A stretch of 17,895 nucleotides of DNA from Flavobacteriales bacterium UBA7666 (GCA_002483265.1 DLHO01000014.1:1-17895); one strand, 5' to 3'. Shown: positions 9,035-15,898, numbered from the stretch's first letter. Notes: generated by a model not told the origin, from the letters alone. A program made the numbers and translations.

Positions 9035-9487
9035 TTAATTGATCCGCGGAACGTTCAATTGATACGGAAAATCACTACTGTTGATCGTTTGCTGGATCAC
9101 CATCAGGGAAAGTTCCATCAATTCATTATTCTTGAAAATAATTCCGTCTGCTCCTGCGTCCAAACAAGAACGAAGAATATAGGAATTGTTTTCATCTGTT
9201 ACGATATATACTTTTGCCAAAGATGTTCTTTTTTTGATTTTGTCCATGATATCTAAACCGGTCAGATTTGCTCCCAAATTGTAATCCAGAAATGTAATGG
9301 AATGGATTCCGGGCAGATCGGATAAAAAAGCTTTAGAATCTGTGTATGTACTGATTTTAAAGTGATTTTGATGCATGGAGTATGCAGTGAGTAGTTCGCG
9401 TTCTAACTGAAGTTTATACAGTGTTGTATAAAATGGATTGTCGTCCAGTACCTGAATACGTAATCCGAAGAATGGGTGCTTTTCCAT
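9035..9487 (-). CDS. Single-domain response regulator (CheY-like receiver)
   Basis: The protein has 150 residues and consists of one receiver domain with no output domain. Visible receiver residues are the acidic pair D15-D16 (VLDDNPFY), the phospho-acceptor D68 (TFLDYNLG), the switch Thr T97 (YIVTDEN) and the conserved Lys K119 (IIFKNN). The helix-strand pattern LTGLDIMDKIKK and CLDAGADGIIFK is typical of the family. Such stand-alone receivers act in phosphorelays or bind a partner protein; the partner kinase is not in this window. An insertion (about 30-48) between helix 1 and strand 2 makes it slightly longer than CheY. It is probably monocistronic. Confidence 0.88.
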   Translation of the reverse strand: MEKHPFFGLRIQVLDDNPFYTTLYKLQLERELLTAYSMHQNHFKISTYTDSKAFLSDLPGIHSITFLDYNLGANLTGLDIMDKIKKRTSLAKVYIVTDENNSYILRSCLDAGADGIIFKNNELMELSLMVIQQTINSSDFPYQLNVPRIN

Positions 9488-9979
9488 GACGTTTGTTTTT
9501 GAAAGTGTTAATGTGTGTTCATTGTCTGCGTTCCTTGTGTATTCTAAACTGAATCTTTGCTTTTTTATCTGAATGCGTGCTGAGTGATCTATATTAACTA
9601 TGATGTCCTCACGATTGAATGTTTTAGCAAGTCAACGTCTATCCCTTTTCGAAATTCATACCGCGTTCCGTGAAGAAATGTTAAAGCCTACGTTCTGTAG
9701 GCTTTAGCGAATGGGGGAGTGTATGCCACGAAAACGAATCGGTGGTCGATTTGAAATAGGCGTTTTCATTTTGAAAAAAGTCCTCCATTTTGTCAAAACG
9801 AAGAATAGATTAAATAACCGTTAAAAAAAAAGGATTTAATTTAGCCCTTAGATTCAGTGTGTTAGCGGACTTGAAGCAAATATTTTCAGTTTTTTTATGG
9901 AAAGGTCTTGCATAAACACAAAAGATATCTATCTTTGCACCCGCAATCACGAATGAGTGTAGCGAAGAAATAAAACGAA
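9488..9979. other. Non-coding stretch with one hairpin
   Basis: I see no convincing gene in these 492 bp. They hold a perfect hairpin with a 10-bp stem, TAAAGCCTAC (9682-9691) and GTAGGCTTTA (9697-9706), around a 5-nt loop. No T tract follows on either strand, so it is not a standard terminator. A weaker pair, AATCG and CGATT, lies near 9738-9752. The right end holds the tRNA-Lys promoter. Confidence 0.6.
9908..9937 (+). promoter_or_regulatory. Promoter of tRNA-Lys (Bacteroidota type)
   Basis: TTG at 9908-9910 and TATCTTTG at 9930-9937 are separated by 19 bp. This agrees with the Bacteroidota sigma-factor consensus (TTG near -33, TAnnTTTG near -7). The tRNA begins about 42 bp after the -7 box, leaving a short leader. 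Confidence 0.7.
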
Positions 9980-10052
9980 GATTCCGTAGCTCAGCTGGTA
10001 GAGCAATACACTTTTAATGTATGGGTCCTGGGTTCGAATCCCAGCGGGATCA
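9980..10052 (+). tRNA. tRNA-Lys (UUU)
   Basis: The gene is 73 nt with all four arms. The acceptor stem is GATTCCG with CGGGATC (one G-T pair) and the discriminator is A. The D-arm contains AGCTCAGCTGGTAGAGC, the anticodon stem ATACA/TGTAT holds the loop CTTTTAA with anticodon TTT, and the T-arm is CTGGG-TTCGAAT-CCCAG. The CCA end is not encoded. It has its own promoter and terminator, so it is probably the functional chromosomal copy. Its first 48 bases recur exactly at the right edge of the window. Confidence 0.97.
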
Positions 10053-10058
10053 CTAAAG

Positions 10059-10087
10059 AAGTTCAATCAAACGATTGGACTTTTTTT
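10059..10087 (+). terminator. Rho-independent terminator of tRNA-Lys
   Basis: A 10-bp stem, AAGTTCAATC (10059-10068) with GATTGGACTT (10073-10082, one G-T pair), surrounds the loop AAAC and is followed by a run of T to 10087. It begins seven bases after the tRNA. Confidence 0.85.
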
Positions 10088-10104
10088 GTTTTACATAGGT
10101 TTGT

Positions 10105-10153
10105 GGTGGATTTCGCCATTTCGCCAAAATGACTAGGGACGGAATTTGGGACA
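10105..10153 (+). other. Left-end candidate integrase arm-type sites
   Basis: GGGACG (10136-10141) and GGGACA (10148-10153) are spaced 12 bp start to start within TAGGGACG...TTGGGACA. GGTGGAT lies at 10105-10111, and a tandem TTCGCCA (10112-10118, 10120-10126) lies between. The GGGAC pair, its spacing and GGTGGAT all recur at the right end of the element near 17753-17778. Their role as integrase or accessory-factor sites is inference. Confidence 0.45.
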
Positions 10154-10171
10154 GAAGTTGTAAATTTGATA

Positions 10172-10849
10172 ATGAACTTCAGTGAATTGCTAGACAATTT
10201 CTCATCCATCATAAAACTCGCAAATATGCTAGAGAAACTACTTTCCATCGGAATCCCGATACTTATTTCACTCTTTGCCCTTTGGGTTTCATTCCGCACT
10301 CGACAGGATGCAAATGAAAATAATCGACAACAAATTTTAGTTGGAAAACTTGAGGAAATTTATGAATTAACTACAGAGTTACAATATTATTATATGGCTT
10401 TAAAGTTTCTATTTGATAGCCTTGAAGAATCACATAATGTTAAATACCCCGCAGAGCAGAGGGCGGAACTTTTAGAAGTTTACAGAAATCACAGGGAAGA
10501 ATTCAAAGTGCGTAATAATACCGACGAACTTTATACTAAAACATCTCGGTTAAAGGTGCTTTCTAATGCGTATCTGAATGATGAATTGAAAGAGAAATTT
10601 TTGTCATACAATGATCTTTTAGAAAAATTGCTAGTAGTGACACTTCAAGAACAAATGTTTTTGAAATCAATGTTTTACAAAGAAGGTTTTCCCGAGAATT
10701 TGACTTTACACAACTATTTGGAATCTCTGCATGAAGAGTTGATAAGTTTGATAAATCTAGGTGGAAAATCGCTTAAAGTAGATGACATAGCTAAGTATAG
10801 AGAATCAATTTTCAAATACGATGTTGGGTTGAAAAATTTGAAACAGTAA
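10172..10849 (+). CDS. One-TM protein with long helical cytoplasmic part, unknown function
   Basis: I chose ATG at 10172 (MNFSELLDNF, 225 residues); an in-frame TTG six bases upstream is less likely. A hydrophobic segment at about residues 22-41 (KLLSIGIPILISLFALWVSF) ends in the basic stretch FRTRQ. That suggests one membrane helix with the large C-terminal part in the cytoplasm. The rest is highly charged and predicted helical (EELYELTTELQ-like, LLEVYRNHREEFKV, SYNDLLEKLLVV), with a coiled-coil look and no catalytic motif that I recognise. It is the first gene of the element after the tRNA and converges on the next orphan. It may be cargo, but no function can be assigned. Confidence 0.75.
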   Translation: MNFSELLDNFSSIIKLANMLEKLLSIGIPILISLFALWVSFRTRQDANENNRQQILVGKLEEIYELTTELQYYYMALKFLFDSLEESHNVKYPAEQRAELLEVYRNHREEFKVRNNTDELYTKTSRLKVLSNAYLNDELKEKFLSYNDLLEKLLVVTLQEQMFLKSMFYKEGFPENLTLHNYLESLHEELISLINLGGKSLKVDDIAKYRESIFKYDVGLKNLKQ

Positions 10850-10880
10850 TCAATCTTCAAAAACTTTTGGCAATAGTGTT

Positions 10881-11096
10881 TTAATCGCTAATTAACTTGC
10901 CATTTTCTATTCGTAACCCATACGCTTGTCTTCCCTCAGAATCCACAGGATAGAAATCGAGTGGATACTGGGTTGAATTTTCAACGGTGGTAACTAGGAA
11001 TACCGCACCATCTGAAATGATTTGGACTAGTTTGTCTTCTAGCATAGAAAATGAAATACCATTCATAACCTCTGCATAAACTAATTGAGTTTCCAT
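10881..11096 (-). CDS. Small orphan protein (71 aa)
   Basis: The frame runs from ATG (11094-11096) to TAA and encodes 71 residues. It has an acidic, beta-rich look (FLVTTVENSTQYPLDFYPVDSEGRQAYGLRIENGKL), no signal peptide and no membrane helix. The frame has balanced composition and sensible codons, so I think it is real, but I do not recognise the family. It converges on the TM protein with 31 bp between them and has a long non-coding stretch upstream. Confidence 0.55.
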   Translation of the reverse strand: METQLVYAEVMNGISFSMLEDKLVQIISDGAVFLVTTVENSTQYPLDFYPVDSEGRQAYGLRIENGKLISD

Positions 11097-11666
11097 AATT
11101 TGAAATATTAATATGAATTGGGGACATGGTTCAGATACACACGACCTGAAAACAAACCAATCCCGCCAAAATCAAAGGCAGGGGGAGTTTGTAGATTAGC
11201 CTTGGGGTGCGAATGGCAACCTTGAATTTTGAAATGGTGGGGGGAAGTAATCAAATACACAAATACTATCAAAAGCGCCAACCTCTCGATTTGTTTTGCT
11301 TTGGGAGGGGGAAATTATTAGTTGGATGGAAATTTGCCGAGTATGTATCTCTTTCCAAGGCATCAAAAAATCCTACCAACCGAGTGTAGCTGTCTTTTAA
11401 CACATCAATTTGTCTGAAGATTATTGGACAGCGTGGAGGTTGGTAGGATTAGCGATATATTGTTAGTGCAATTGAAAACAACTCATTCCGCCAAAAACGC
11501 CAAAAACGACACTCCGACAGACTTTTCAAATTGGACAATGACATTACTGACAATACCGACAAATTGCCATCTATTCATAAGTAGCCAAACCGTCAATATA
11601 CGCAACCAAACACAATTCTTTGAAAAAGCCCCGATTTTCACCGAGGCTATTCATTGTTAAATCACA
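11097..11666. other. Non-coding, structured stretch of 570 bp
   Basis: I find no convincing gene. The stretch contains two inverted-repeat structures, a smaller one at 11152-11192 (ACAAAC with GTTTGT, plus CCC and GG pairs inside) and a large one at 11369-11450. It also contains a 12-bp sequence, GACACTCCGACA (11508-11519), that recurs at 13398-13409 on the other side of the ATPase gene. Short plus-strand frames here encode proteins of unlikely composition and overlap the large hairpin. G-rich runs near 11181-11186 and 11237-11242 set it apart from its AT-rich surroundings. Confidence 0.55.
11369..11450. repeat. Long interrupted hairpin (13-bp plus 6-bp stems)
   Basis: AATCCTACCAACC (11369-11381) is the exact reverse complement of GGTTGGTAGGATT (11438-11450). 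Inside it, GCTGTC (11389-11394) pairs with GACAGC (11427-11432), separated from the outer stem by 7 and 5 unpaired bases. The apical loop is 32 nt. No target-site duplication flanks it and no T tract follows. It could be a structured RNA, a miniature mobile sequence or a recombination site. Confidence 0.75.
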
Positions 11667-13028
11667 CTATTCCAATTTGCGATATCGACCATGCCCTATT
11701 TTAGTAAAGCATTTTGATTTTAGAAACCGATCAATAGACCGTTCCGATAAACCATGTTTCTTTCCTATTTGTTTAATGTCATTGGTGTTAAACTCATTAG
11801 GCAATTCTCTAAATATAAGTTGTTGCTTTTCAGTTAAACCATCGGCACTTTGCTTAGGGAGAATTTGAAACATATTGTTTGCAGAAACTAATAATTTGTT
11901 TATCAAGTGTTTACTTACTTCAAAATCGTAATCAGAACAAATTAAATTTTCAATATTACCCGATTTACTATTCCTAAAGACTGTCAGAATCATTGCAATC
12001 CGAAAGAAAATATACCCCAAGCGATGGATTGTAGCTTCCAAATCCCCATGACAGAGATGAATTACAATAGATTTGTTCAATTGAAAGAATTCTTGGAATA
12101 TCTGTTGCTGTTCTGGTGTTAGCGAAAAACAAACATCTGTTCCATTTCGAAGTCTCAAAAACAATTCCTTCAACTCTTGTGCTTCCGCATCAATCAGAAT
12201 TTGCCGACTAACCTCAGGCTGTGAAAACACGTCTAAGAATGAATCATCGGATTCGGTTTCACAATACATGAATCTACTAAACAAACCATTTTCAGCATTG
12301 CTTATGATTTTTGTCATTTGGTTAGGTGTACTTGAAAGTACAACAGACAACTTTGGTTCATGCAGGTCAACCAATTCAACAAATGAATTCCTAAATTGAG
12401 TGATAGGTTCATGGTGAAAAGCTTTCCTCAACAAGTCTGAAAAATTCCCATGTTCTGATTTCAAGGCGTTGGACAACGTGTCTCCCTCCGTTTCAAACAT
12501 CAAACCTGTTCCTTTTTGCATTTGAAGTAAACGAATGAAGCCTGCATAAGTATTGTCTGCGGGAATCAGAATCTTAAAACCACTGAAATCTGGATTAGTC
12601 AGAACGGGTATAAGACTATTAGTAGAAACACCTGTTAATTCATGAATCGTCGTACCCTCAATAGCTTTTAGCAAACGTTTTGACCAAGTGATATTACCTT
12701 TTCCAGAACCTGCTTTACCAACCAGATATAGGAACAGATTTGGGTAAACCCGCTTCTGGTCATAAATACCGTGGACGTTGGGAAGTACACTACTAACCAC
12801 TGTTAAAGTAGCCAGTAACATCATTTCCTTGTCTTTATCATCAAATGAACCGCAGACATTCCTGAACAAACTTGGAAGCTTTCCAAAATCTACCAAAGAT
12901 GTAATGTCGTTTTGTCGATTTGACGATTCCTCATTTGCATCATCTTCCTCTAATTCAATGTTGGTTGGATCAACTTCCATAACATTGTTGATCTCGTTTT
13001 CATGATTTGTTTCTGTTTTGTGTTGCAT
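11667..13028 (-). CDS. DUF3987-like ATPase with C-terminal winged helix (probable element replication protein)
   Basis: The protein has 453 residues. An acidic, disordered N-terminus (about 1-40) precedes a P-loop ATPase domain. The Walker A motif is GKAGSGKG (104-111). A Walker B-like segment is GLMFETEGD (175-183), a sensor-like strand is KLSVVLSSTP (226-235), and a candidate arginine finger is R252 in GLFSRFMYC. The C-terminus (about 395-453) looks like a winged helix (ADGLTEKQQLIFRELP, then LSERSIDRFLKSK). This layout agrees with DUF3987 proteins, which are common in Bacteroidota mobile elements and often described as primase- or helicase-like. Replication of the excised element is inferred from that. 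Its upstream region carries an inverted repeat and short direct repeats that could be regulatory or origin sites. Confidence 0.78.
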   Translation of the reverse strand: MQHKTETNHENEINNVMEVDPTNIELEEDDANEESSNRQNDITSLVDFGKLPSLFRNVCGSFDDKDKEMMLLATLTVVSSVLPNVHGIYDQKRVYPNLFLYLVGKAGSGKGNITWSKRLLKAIEGTTIHELTGVSTNSLIPVLTNPDFSGFKILIPADNTYAGFIRLLQMQKGTGLMFETEGDTLSNALKSEHGNFSDLLRKAFHHEPITQFRNSFVELVDLHEPKLSVVLSSTPNQMTKIISNAENGLFSRFMYCETESDDSFLDVFSQPEVSRQILIDAEAQELKELFLRLRNGTDVCFSLTPEQQQIFQEFFQLNKSIVIHLCHGDLEATIHRLGYIFFRIAMILTVFRNSKSGNIENLICSDYDFEVSKHLINKLLVSANNMFQILPKQSADGLTEKQQLIFRELPNEFNTNDIKQIGKKHGLSERSIDRFLKSKCFTKIGHGRYRKLE

Positions 13029-13492
13029 TATTTTAATGATTAAATTATTCCAATCCCTTATTGGAATTCCTATGCAAATGAAAGTCCTTAGAATGACTTA
13101 TGCAAACACGTATCCATCACTACTACAGGTCTTTATGAATAGATAAGCAACTTTGGAAGTTATTGTGAGAATGGTTTGTAACGACTTGATTGCAATGATT
13201 TTTAACATTAATCAATAGAATCATGATTAGATTTCACATATTTCTGTTCAATCGCTACAGGACTTTATTATAATTTGAATTAAATGATTTTCAAATTGAT
13301 GAATTTTTGAAAAGTGGTATTCTTTAAAACTACCATTTGTCAATCCATATTTTGACCCAAAACATATAGCGGAGAAACTGCACAAAAGTGAATCGCAGAC
13401 ACTCCGACACAACTCTTTCGATTTGAATTATCAATCTGCGAATGTTGCTGAAAATGGATGGAAACTAAATTTAGTCGCTTGGGTAGCGATGA
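13029..13492. other. Non-coding stretch with short direct repeats (possible origin or control region)
   Basis: No gene is seen in these 464 bp. Repeats visible are TATGCAAA at 13071-13078 and 13099-13106, and CTACAGGTCTTTAT (13123-13136) against CTACAGGACTTTAT (13255-13268). AAAGTCCT (13081-13088) matches part of the second in inverse orientation, and GACACTCCGACA (13398-13409) is shared with 11508-11519. The stretch is AT-rich and lies beside the replication-type gene, which would suit an origin, but the repeats are too few and irregular to call iterons. Confidence 0.4.
13047..13067. promoter_or_regulatory. Perfect inverted repeat upstream of the DUF3987-like gene
   Basis: ATTCCAAT (13047-13054) and ATTGGAAT (13060-13067) surround CCCTT, starting 19 bp before the start codon at 13028. 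It may be an operator or a leader hairpin controlling the ATPase gene. Confidence 0.5.
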
Positions 13493-13768
13493 TTATAAGC
13501 GGTTTAGTTCTTTATAAAGGATTATTGCCCGTGCTTTGGCTTCTTTAGATGTGAGGTTATGAGGAATGGACAGCATGGTTTTATGGTAAACGTCGAACCA
13601 AGAATCTGGAATCTTTCCACGCTTGTAGCCCATAAGATCAGCAACAAAAATGTCCAGTTCCAGAGTGTAAAGATCATTGTCCCACAATCCAATGCTATCC
13701 AAACCATTCAGTAACTGATTGTGTTTTATGTCCTCCGCTATTAGAGCGATGATTTTCTCTTTTTCCAT
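13493..13768 (-). CDS. Small orphan protein (91 aa)
   Basis: The frame starts at ATG (13766-13768) and encodes 91 residues without signal peptide or membrane helix, so it is probably a soluble cytoplasmic protein. It is predicted mostly helical: MEKEKIIALIAEDIKHNQLL at the start and TSKEAKARAIILYKELNRL at the end. The middle contains the aromatic segment IPDSWFDVYHKTML. I do not recognise the family. It lies 53 bp downstream of the lipoprotein gene in the same direction, so the two may be co-transcribed. A shorter overlapping frame in the same DNA is a shadow. Confidence 0.65.
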   Translation of the reverse strand: MEKEKIIALIAEDIKHNQLLNGLDSIGLWDNDLYTLELDIFVADLMGYKRGKIPDSWFDVYHKTMLSIPHNLTSKEAKARAIILYKELNRL

Positions 13769-13821
13769 ACCGCAATTTTATGCAGTTGGTTTGAGATTTT
13801 CAAATGGATTTGGAAGCCATT

Positions 13822-14319
13822 TTACTCGTATTTAGCTTTGTACCTTAAAACATTAGGGCTATCATCTGTTCTAACAATTAGATAATTTGGTGTTACACTT
13901 AGAACTTCGTAATTAGTATTGGGATCAGAGGGTAAAGTGAAATTATCATATCCATCACTCCATATTACTGCCCCTGTAGTACTAGCCATAGCCTCAGGAG
14001 TTCCGGGTGCAATTTCTGTAGTATATTCTGAACCCTGAGGCGCAGAACCTAACAATGTTATTCCAAAGGAATTATGACCTATCCCAGTAAAAGAAATTTC
14101 TTTAGAAGAACATTCTCCCTCATACTCTTTGTCCTTTACCCAAAAATTGGTCATCATGTTACCATAAGCAGTTCCAGCAATTTGTTCATTATGCGCTTCA
14201 TTAGAATATGGATTACAAGCCACTACTTGTTCAGGTTCATCTTTTTTACAGCTTGACGATAGGCTAATGATTGAAACTGCTACTAAAATGAAGTTCAATG
14301 TTGTTTTTGTTTTGTTCAT
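13822..14319 (-). CDS. Surface-exposed lipoprotein, unknown function
   Basis: The protein has 165 residues. The signal peptide (1-23, NFILVAVSIISLSSS) is followed by Cys24 as the lipidation site. The mature end C-K-K-D-E-P-E fits the Bacteroidota lipoprotein export signal (K followed by acidic residues), so the protein is predicted to sit on the outer face of the outer membrane. The rest is a small, probably beta-rich domain without a known motif (QIAGTAYGNMMTNFWVKD, LPSDPNTNYEVLSVTPNYLI). It is divergent from the Xre regulator across a 77-bp gap that holds a palindrome and a -7 box for this gene. A surface lipoprotein in a restriction-modification element is unusual; roles in surface or phage-receptor modification are only speculation. 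Confidence 0.75.
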   Translation of the reverse strand: MNKTKTTLNFILVAVSIISLSSSCKKDEPEQVVACNPYSNEAHNEQIAGTAYGNMMTNFWVKDKEYEGECSSKEISFTGIGHNSFGITLLGSAPQGSEYTTEIAPGTPEAMASTTGAVIWSDGYDNFTLPSDPNTNYEVLSVTPNYLIVRTDDSPNVLRYKAKYE

Positions 14320-14364
14320 AGGAATAGATTAATCGTTTATAAAATACTTACCGAACGGTCATTA

Positions 14365-14391
14365 CAAAAGTAACTAGTTCTACTGACTTTT
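14365..14391. promoter_or_regulatory. Candidate operator overlapping the lipoprotein promoter
   Basis: On the minus strand TACTTTTG (14372-14365) matches the TAnnTTTG -7 box and lies about 46 bp before the lipoprotein start. Overlapping it are AAAAGT (14366-14371) and its mate ACTTTT (14386-14391), with the 8-bp palindrome AACTAGTT (14372-14379) between them. CGGTCAT occurs at 14356-14362 and again at 14392-14398, the second copy covering the ATG of the Xre gene. This suits autoregulation by the Xre protein and repression of the lipoprotein gene, but that is inference. Confidence 0.45.
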
Positions 14392-14396
14392 CGGTC

Positions 14397-14600
14397 ATGG
14401 ACAACCAAGAATTATTATTAACCCTTGCGAACCGTTTAAAAGAGTTAAGAAAGCAGAAGAATGTAACCCAAGAGGATGTTTACAATGATACTGCAATACA
14501 TGTGGCAAGGATAGAACAAGGAAAGCGTGATATTTCATTTACCACGCTTTGTAAACTGGCTAAGTATTTTGAAGTATCAATCTCAAGATTCTTAGAATAG
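14397..14600 (+). CDS. Small Xre-family HTH regulator (possible controller protein)
   Basis: The protein has 67 residues and is a single HTH_3 domain. Its helix-turn-helix is at about 24-45: TQEDVYNDT forms the second helix and HVARIEQGKRD contains the recognition helix and the classic ARIEQGKR-type turn. The end, FTTLCKLAKYFEVSISRFLE, matches the usual fifth helix region. Its size and fold are those of C (controller) proteins of Type II restriction-modification systems. Unlike classic C proteins it is not directly upstream of the endonuclease gene: the methyltransferase gene lies between and converges on it with 13 bp separating the stops. It could therefore control only itself and the divergent lipoprotein. 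No ribosome-binding site is visible, and the start lies inside a CGGTCAT repeat. Confidence 0.85.
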   Translation: MDNQELLLTLANRLKELRKQKNVTQEDVYNDTAIHVARIEQGKRDISFTTLCKLAKYFEVSISRFLE

Positions 14601-14613
14601 CCGTGAGTAAAAT

Positions 14614-15795
14614 TTATTTCTGTGTATCAGTTGTCAGAAAGGTATCATCAGTCCAAAGATTTAACTTCGTTCTCTTCTTTTTAATTTTTTCAGGAAACAA
14701 AACATTGTAATTGGATCTGTAGTTATTTAGGTATTCGGACTCGTTTCCAATATTATTGAATCGTTCTATTATACTGTTCAACGGTCCTAACTCACAGCCT
14801 AACCATTTTCTTTTCTTAAGTTCAGCAGTAATATAGGTTGTTCCTGCCCCACCGAAAGGATCGAAAACAATATCCCCTTCTTTCGTTGACATTTCAATAA
14901 TCCTATCCATCAATTTTATGGATAATTCGTTTGCCTCTTTTCTAGTTTTGTATTTGGTATGACGCACTGGTGGAATATCATACCAAACATCGGTCATGTT
15001 AACCCCTAGTGGATTCATTTTGTTTTTATACCCACCATAGTCCTTCAAATCGTCATTGCACTTTGGACAAGTTTCCATCGGCATTCTATCAGGGTTGAAA
15101 ACATTTGCTTTCTCCCCCTTAACATAATAAAGAAGTGAGTAATGCGCTGGATATAAACGTCCTTGAATTTTTAGAGACATTTTGAGATCACAGGCAATCC
15201 AATGTCGAAATGTTAACTTGTTATTTAAATAGGAGGACAAATAAGTGTTCCACTTTGGAATATTCCAAATGAAAAAGCTACCTCCTGGTTTGAGTATTCT
15301 TATACCTTCTTCAATCCAATCATAACACCAATCTAAGTATTCTTTCGATGTTAGATTGTCATCAATCTCCGACAAATACAACTTGTTTAAGTTAAATGGA
15401 GGATCCGCAAAAAACATGTCAACTGAATTGTCATCCATTTGTCTCATGATTTCCAGACAATCCCCGCGATATAATTTCCCAAACTCTGAAGTGAATTCTG
15501 GGTTGTTTTTTGGAGATGTGTATTCTTTAGTTGGAGAATTAAGTTTAGAAATTGTTGTAGCATTCAAGCTTAGAAGATCAAGGACTTCTTTGTCCATTAT
15601 CCCCATTTTAATTTTTAGTTCGATTGGGGAGATTCCAAAGTGAATTTCTATTCGCTTTAGTACTGAAGTGTCAGGTAGAATGTTGTGTTGATTCAAGTAT
15701 TCCAATTCCCTTATCTGCAGCTCTAACTTCTTCGAAACCTTATTTATACTAGCTTTATCTAGTTTTTTGATGTCTAATGCACTGAATAATCCCAT
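14614..15795 (-). CDS. Type II DNA methyltransferase, beta class (amino-methyltransferase)
   Basis: The protein has 393 residues. Catalytic motif IV, DPPF (131-134, in FFADPPFNLN), comes first and the AdoMet-binding motif I, FDPFGGAGTT (311-320), comes near the C-terminus. This order defines the beta class, and DPPF favours N6-adenine over N4-cytosine methylation, though not decisively. Between them are a Cys pair CPKC (243-246) and the segment VWYDIPPVRHTKYK (270-283), found in many enzymes of this class. Residues 1-85 are a helical extension (KASINKVSKKLELQIRELEY) that may recognise DNA. It is divergent from the endonuclease gene across a 103-bp gap, so the two form a restriction-modification pair. 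The recognition site cannot be read from the sequence; a GATC-containing site would be expected if it matches the endonuclease family. Confidence 0.93.
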   Translation of the reverse strand: MGLFSALDIKKLDKASINKVSKKLELQIRELEYLNQHNILPDTSVLKRIEIHFGISPIELKIKMGIMDKEVLDLLSLNATTISKLNSPTKEYTSPKNNPEFTSEFGKLYRGDCLEIMRQMDDNSVDMFFADPPFNLNKLYLSEIDDNLTSKEYLDWCYDWIEEGIRILKPGGSFFIWNIPKWNTYLSSYLNNKLTFRHWIACDLKMSLKIQGRLYPAHYSLLYYVKGEKANVFNPDRMPMETCPKCNDDLKDYGGYKNKMNPLGVNMTDVWYDIPPVRHTKYKTRKEANELSIKLMDRIIEMSTKEGDIVFDPFGGAGTTYITAELKKRKWLGCELGPLNSIIERFNNIGNESEYLNNYRSNYNVLFPEKIKKKRTKLNLWTDDTFLTTDTQK

Positions 15796-15898
15796 GTTTT
15801 TTGTGGCAATTTATATATTACGTTTGACCCTATAATCCAATATTCTCAACATTTTGTACTTACTTTGCGCTACCCCTTGAGTTTATTGGGGGCAAAAT
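15796..15898. promoter_or_regulatory. Divergent promoter region of the restriction-modification pair
   Basis: The 103 bp between the two divergent genes must hold both promoters. For the endonuclease, TACGTTTG (15819-15826) fits TAnnTTTG and TTACTTTG (15860-15867) fits with one change; the TTTG tracts upstream are not at the ideal distance for either. For the methyltransferase only weak boxes are visible near TATAAATTG on the minus strand. No clear C-protein box is seen. Confidence 0.35.

Noticed and set aside
10161..10168. TAAATTTG as -7 box of the one-TM gene
   Set aside because: It matches TAnnTTTG but lies only three bases before the ATG and has no -33 element at the right distance.
10166..10171. 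TTG start for the one-TM protein
   Set aside because: An ATG follows six bases later in the same frame and is the more usual start; the two extra residues add nothing recognisable.
11369..11450. Integron attC site
   Set aside because: The hairpin lacks the GTTRRRY and RYYYAAC boxes and no integron-type integrase or cassette array is present.
11207..11660. Two short plus-strand frames (60 and 78 aa) in the non-coding stretch
   Set aside because: Their composition is atypical, no motif is visible, and the long hairpin 11369-11450 overlaps both ends, so non-coding function is more likely.
13522..13707. Overlapping 61-aa minus-strand frame inside the 91-aa orphan
   Set aside because: It is a shadow of 13493-13768 with poor composition.
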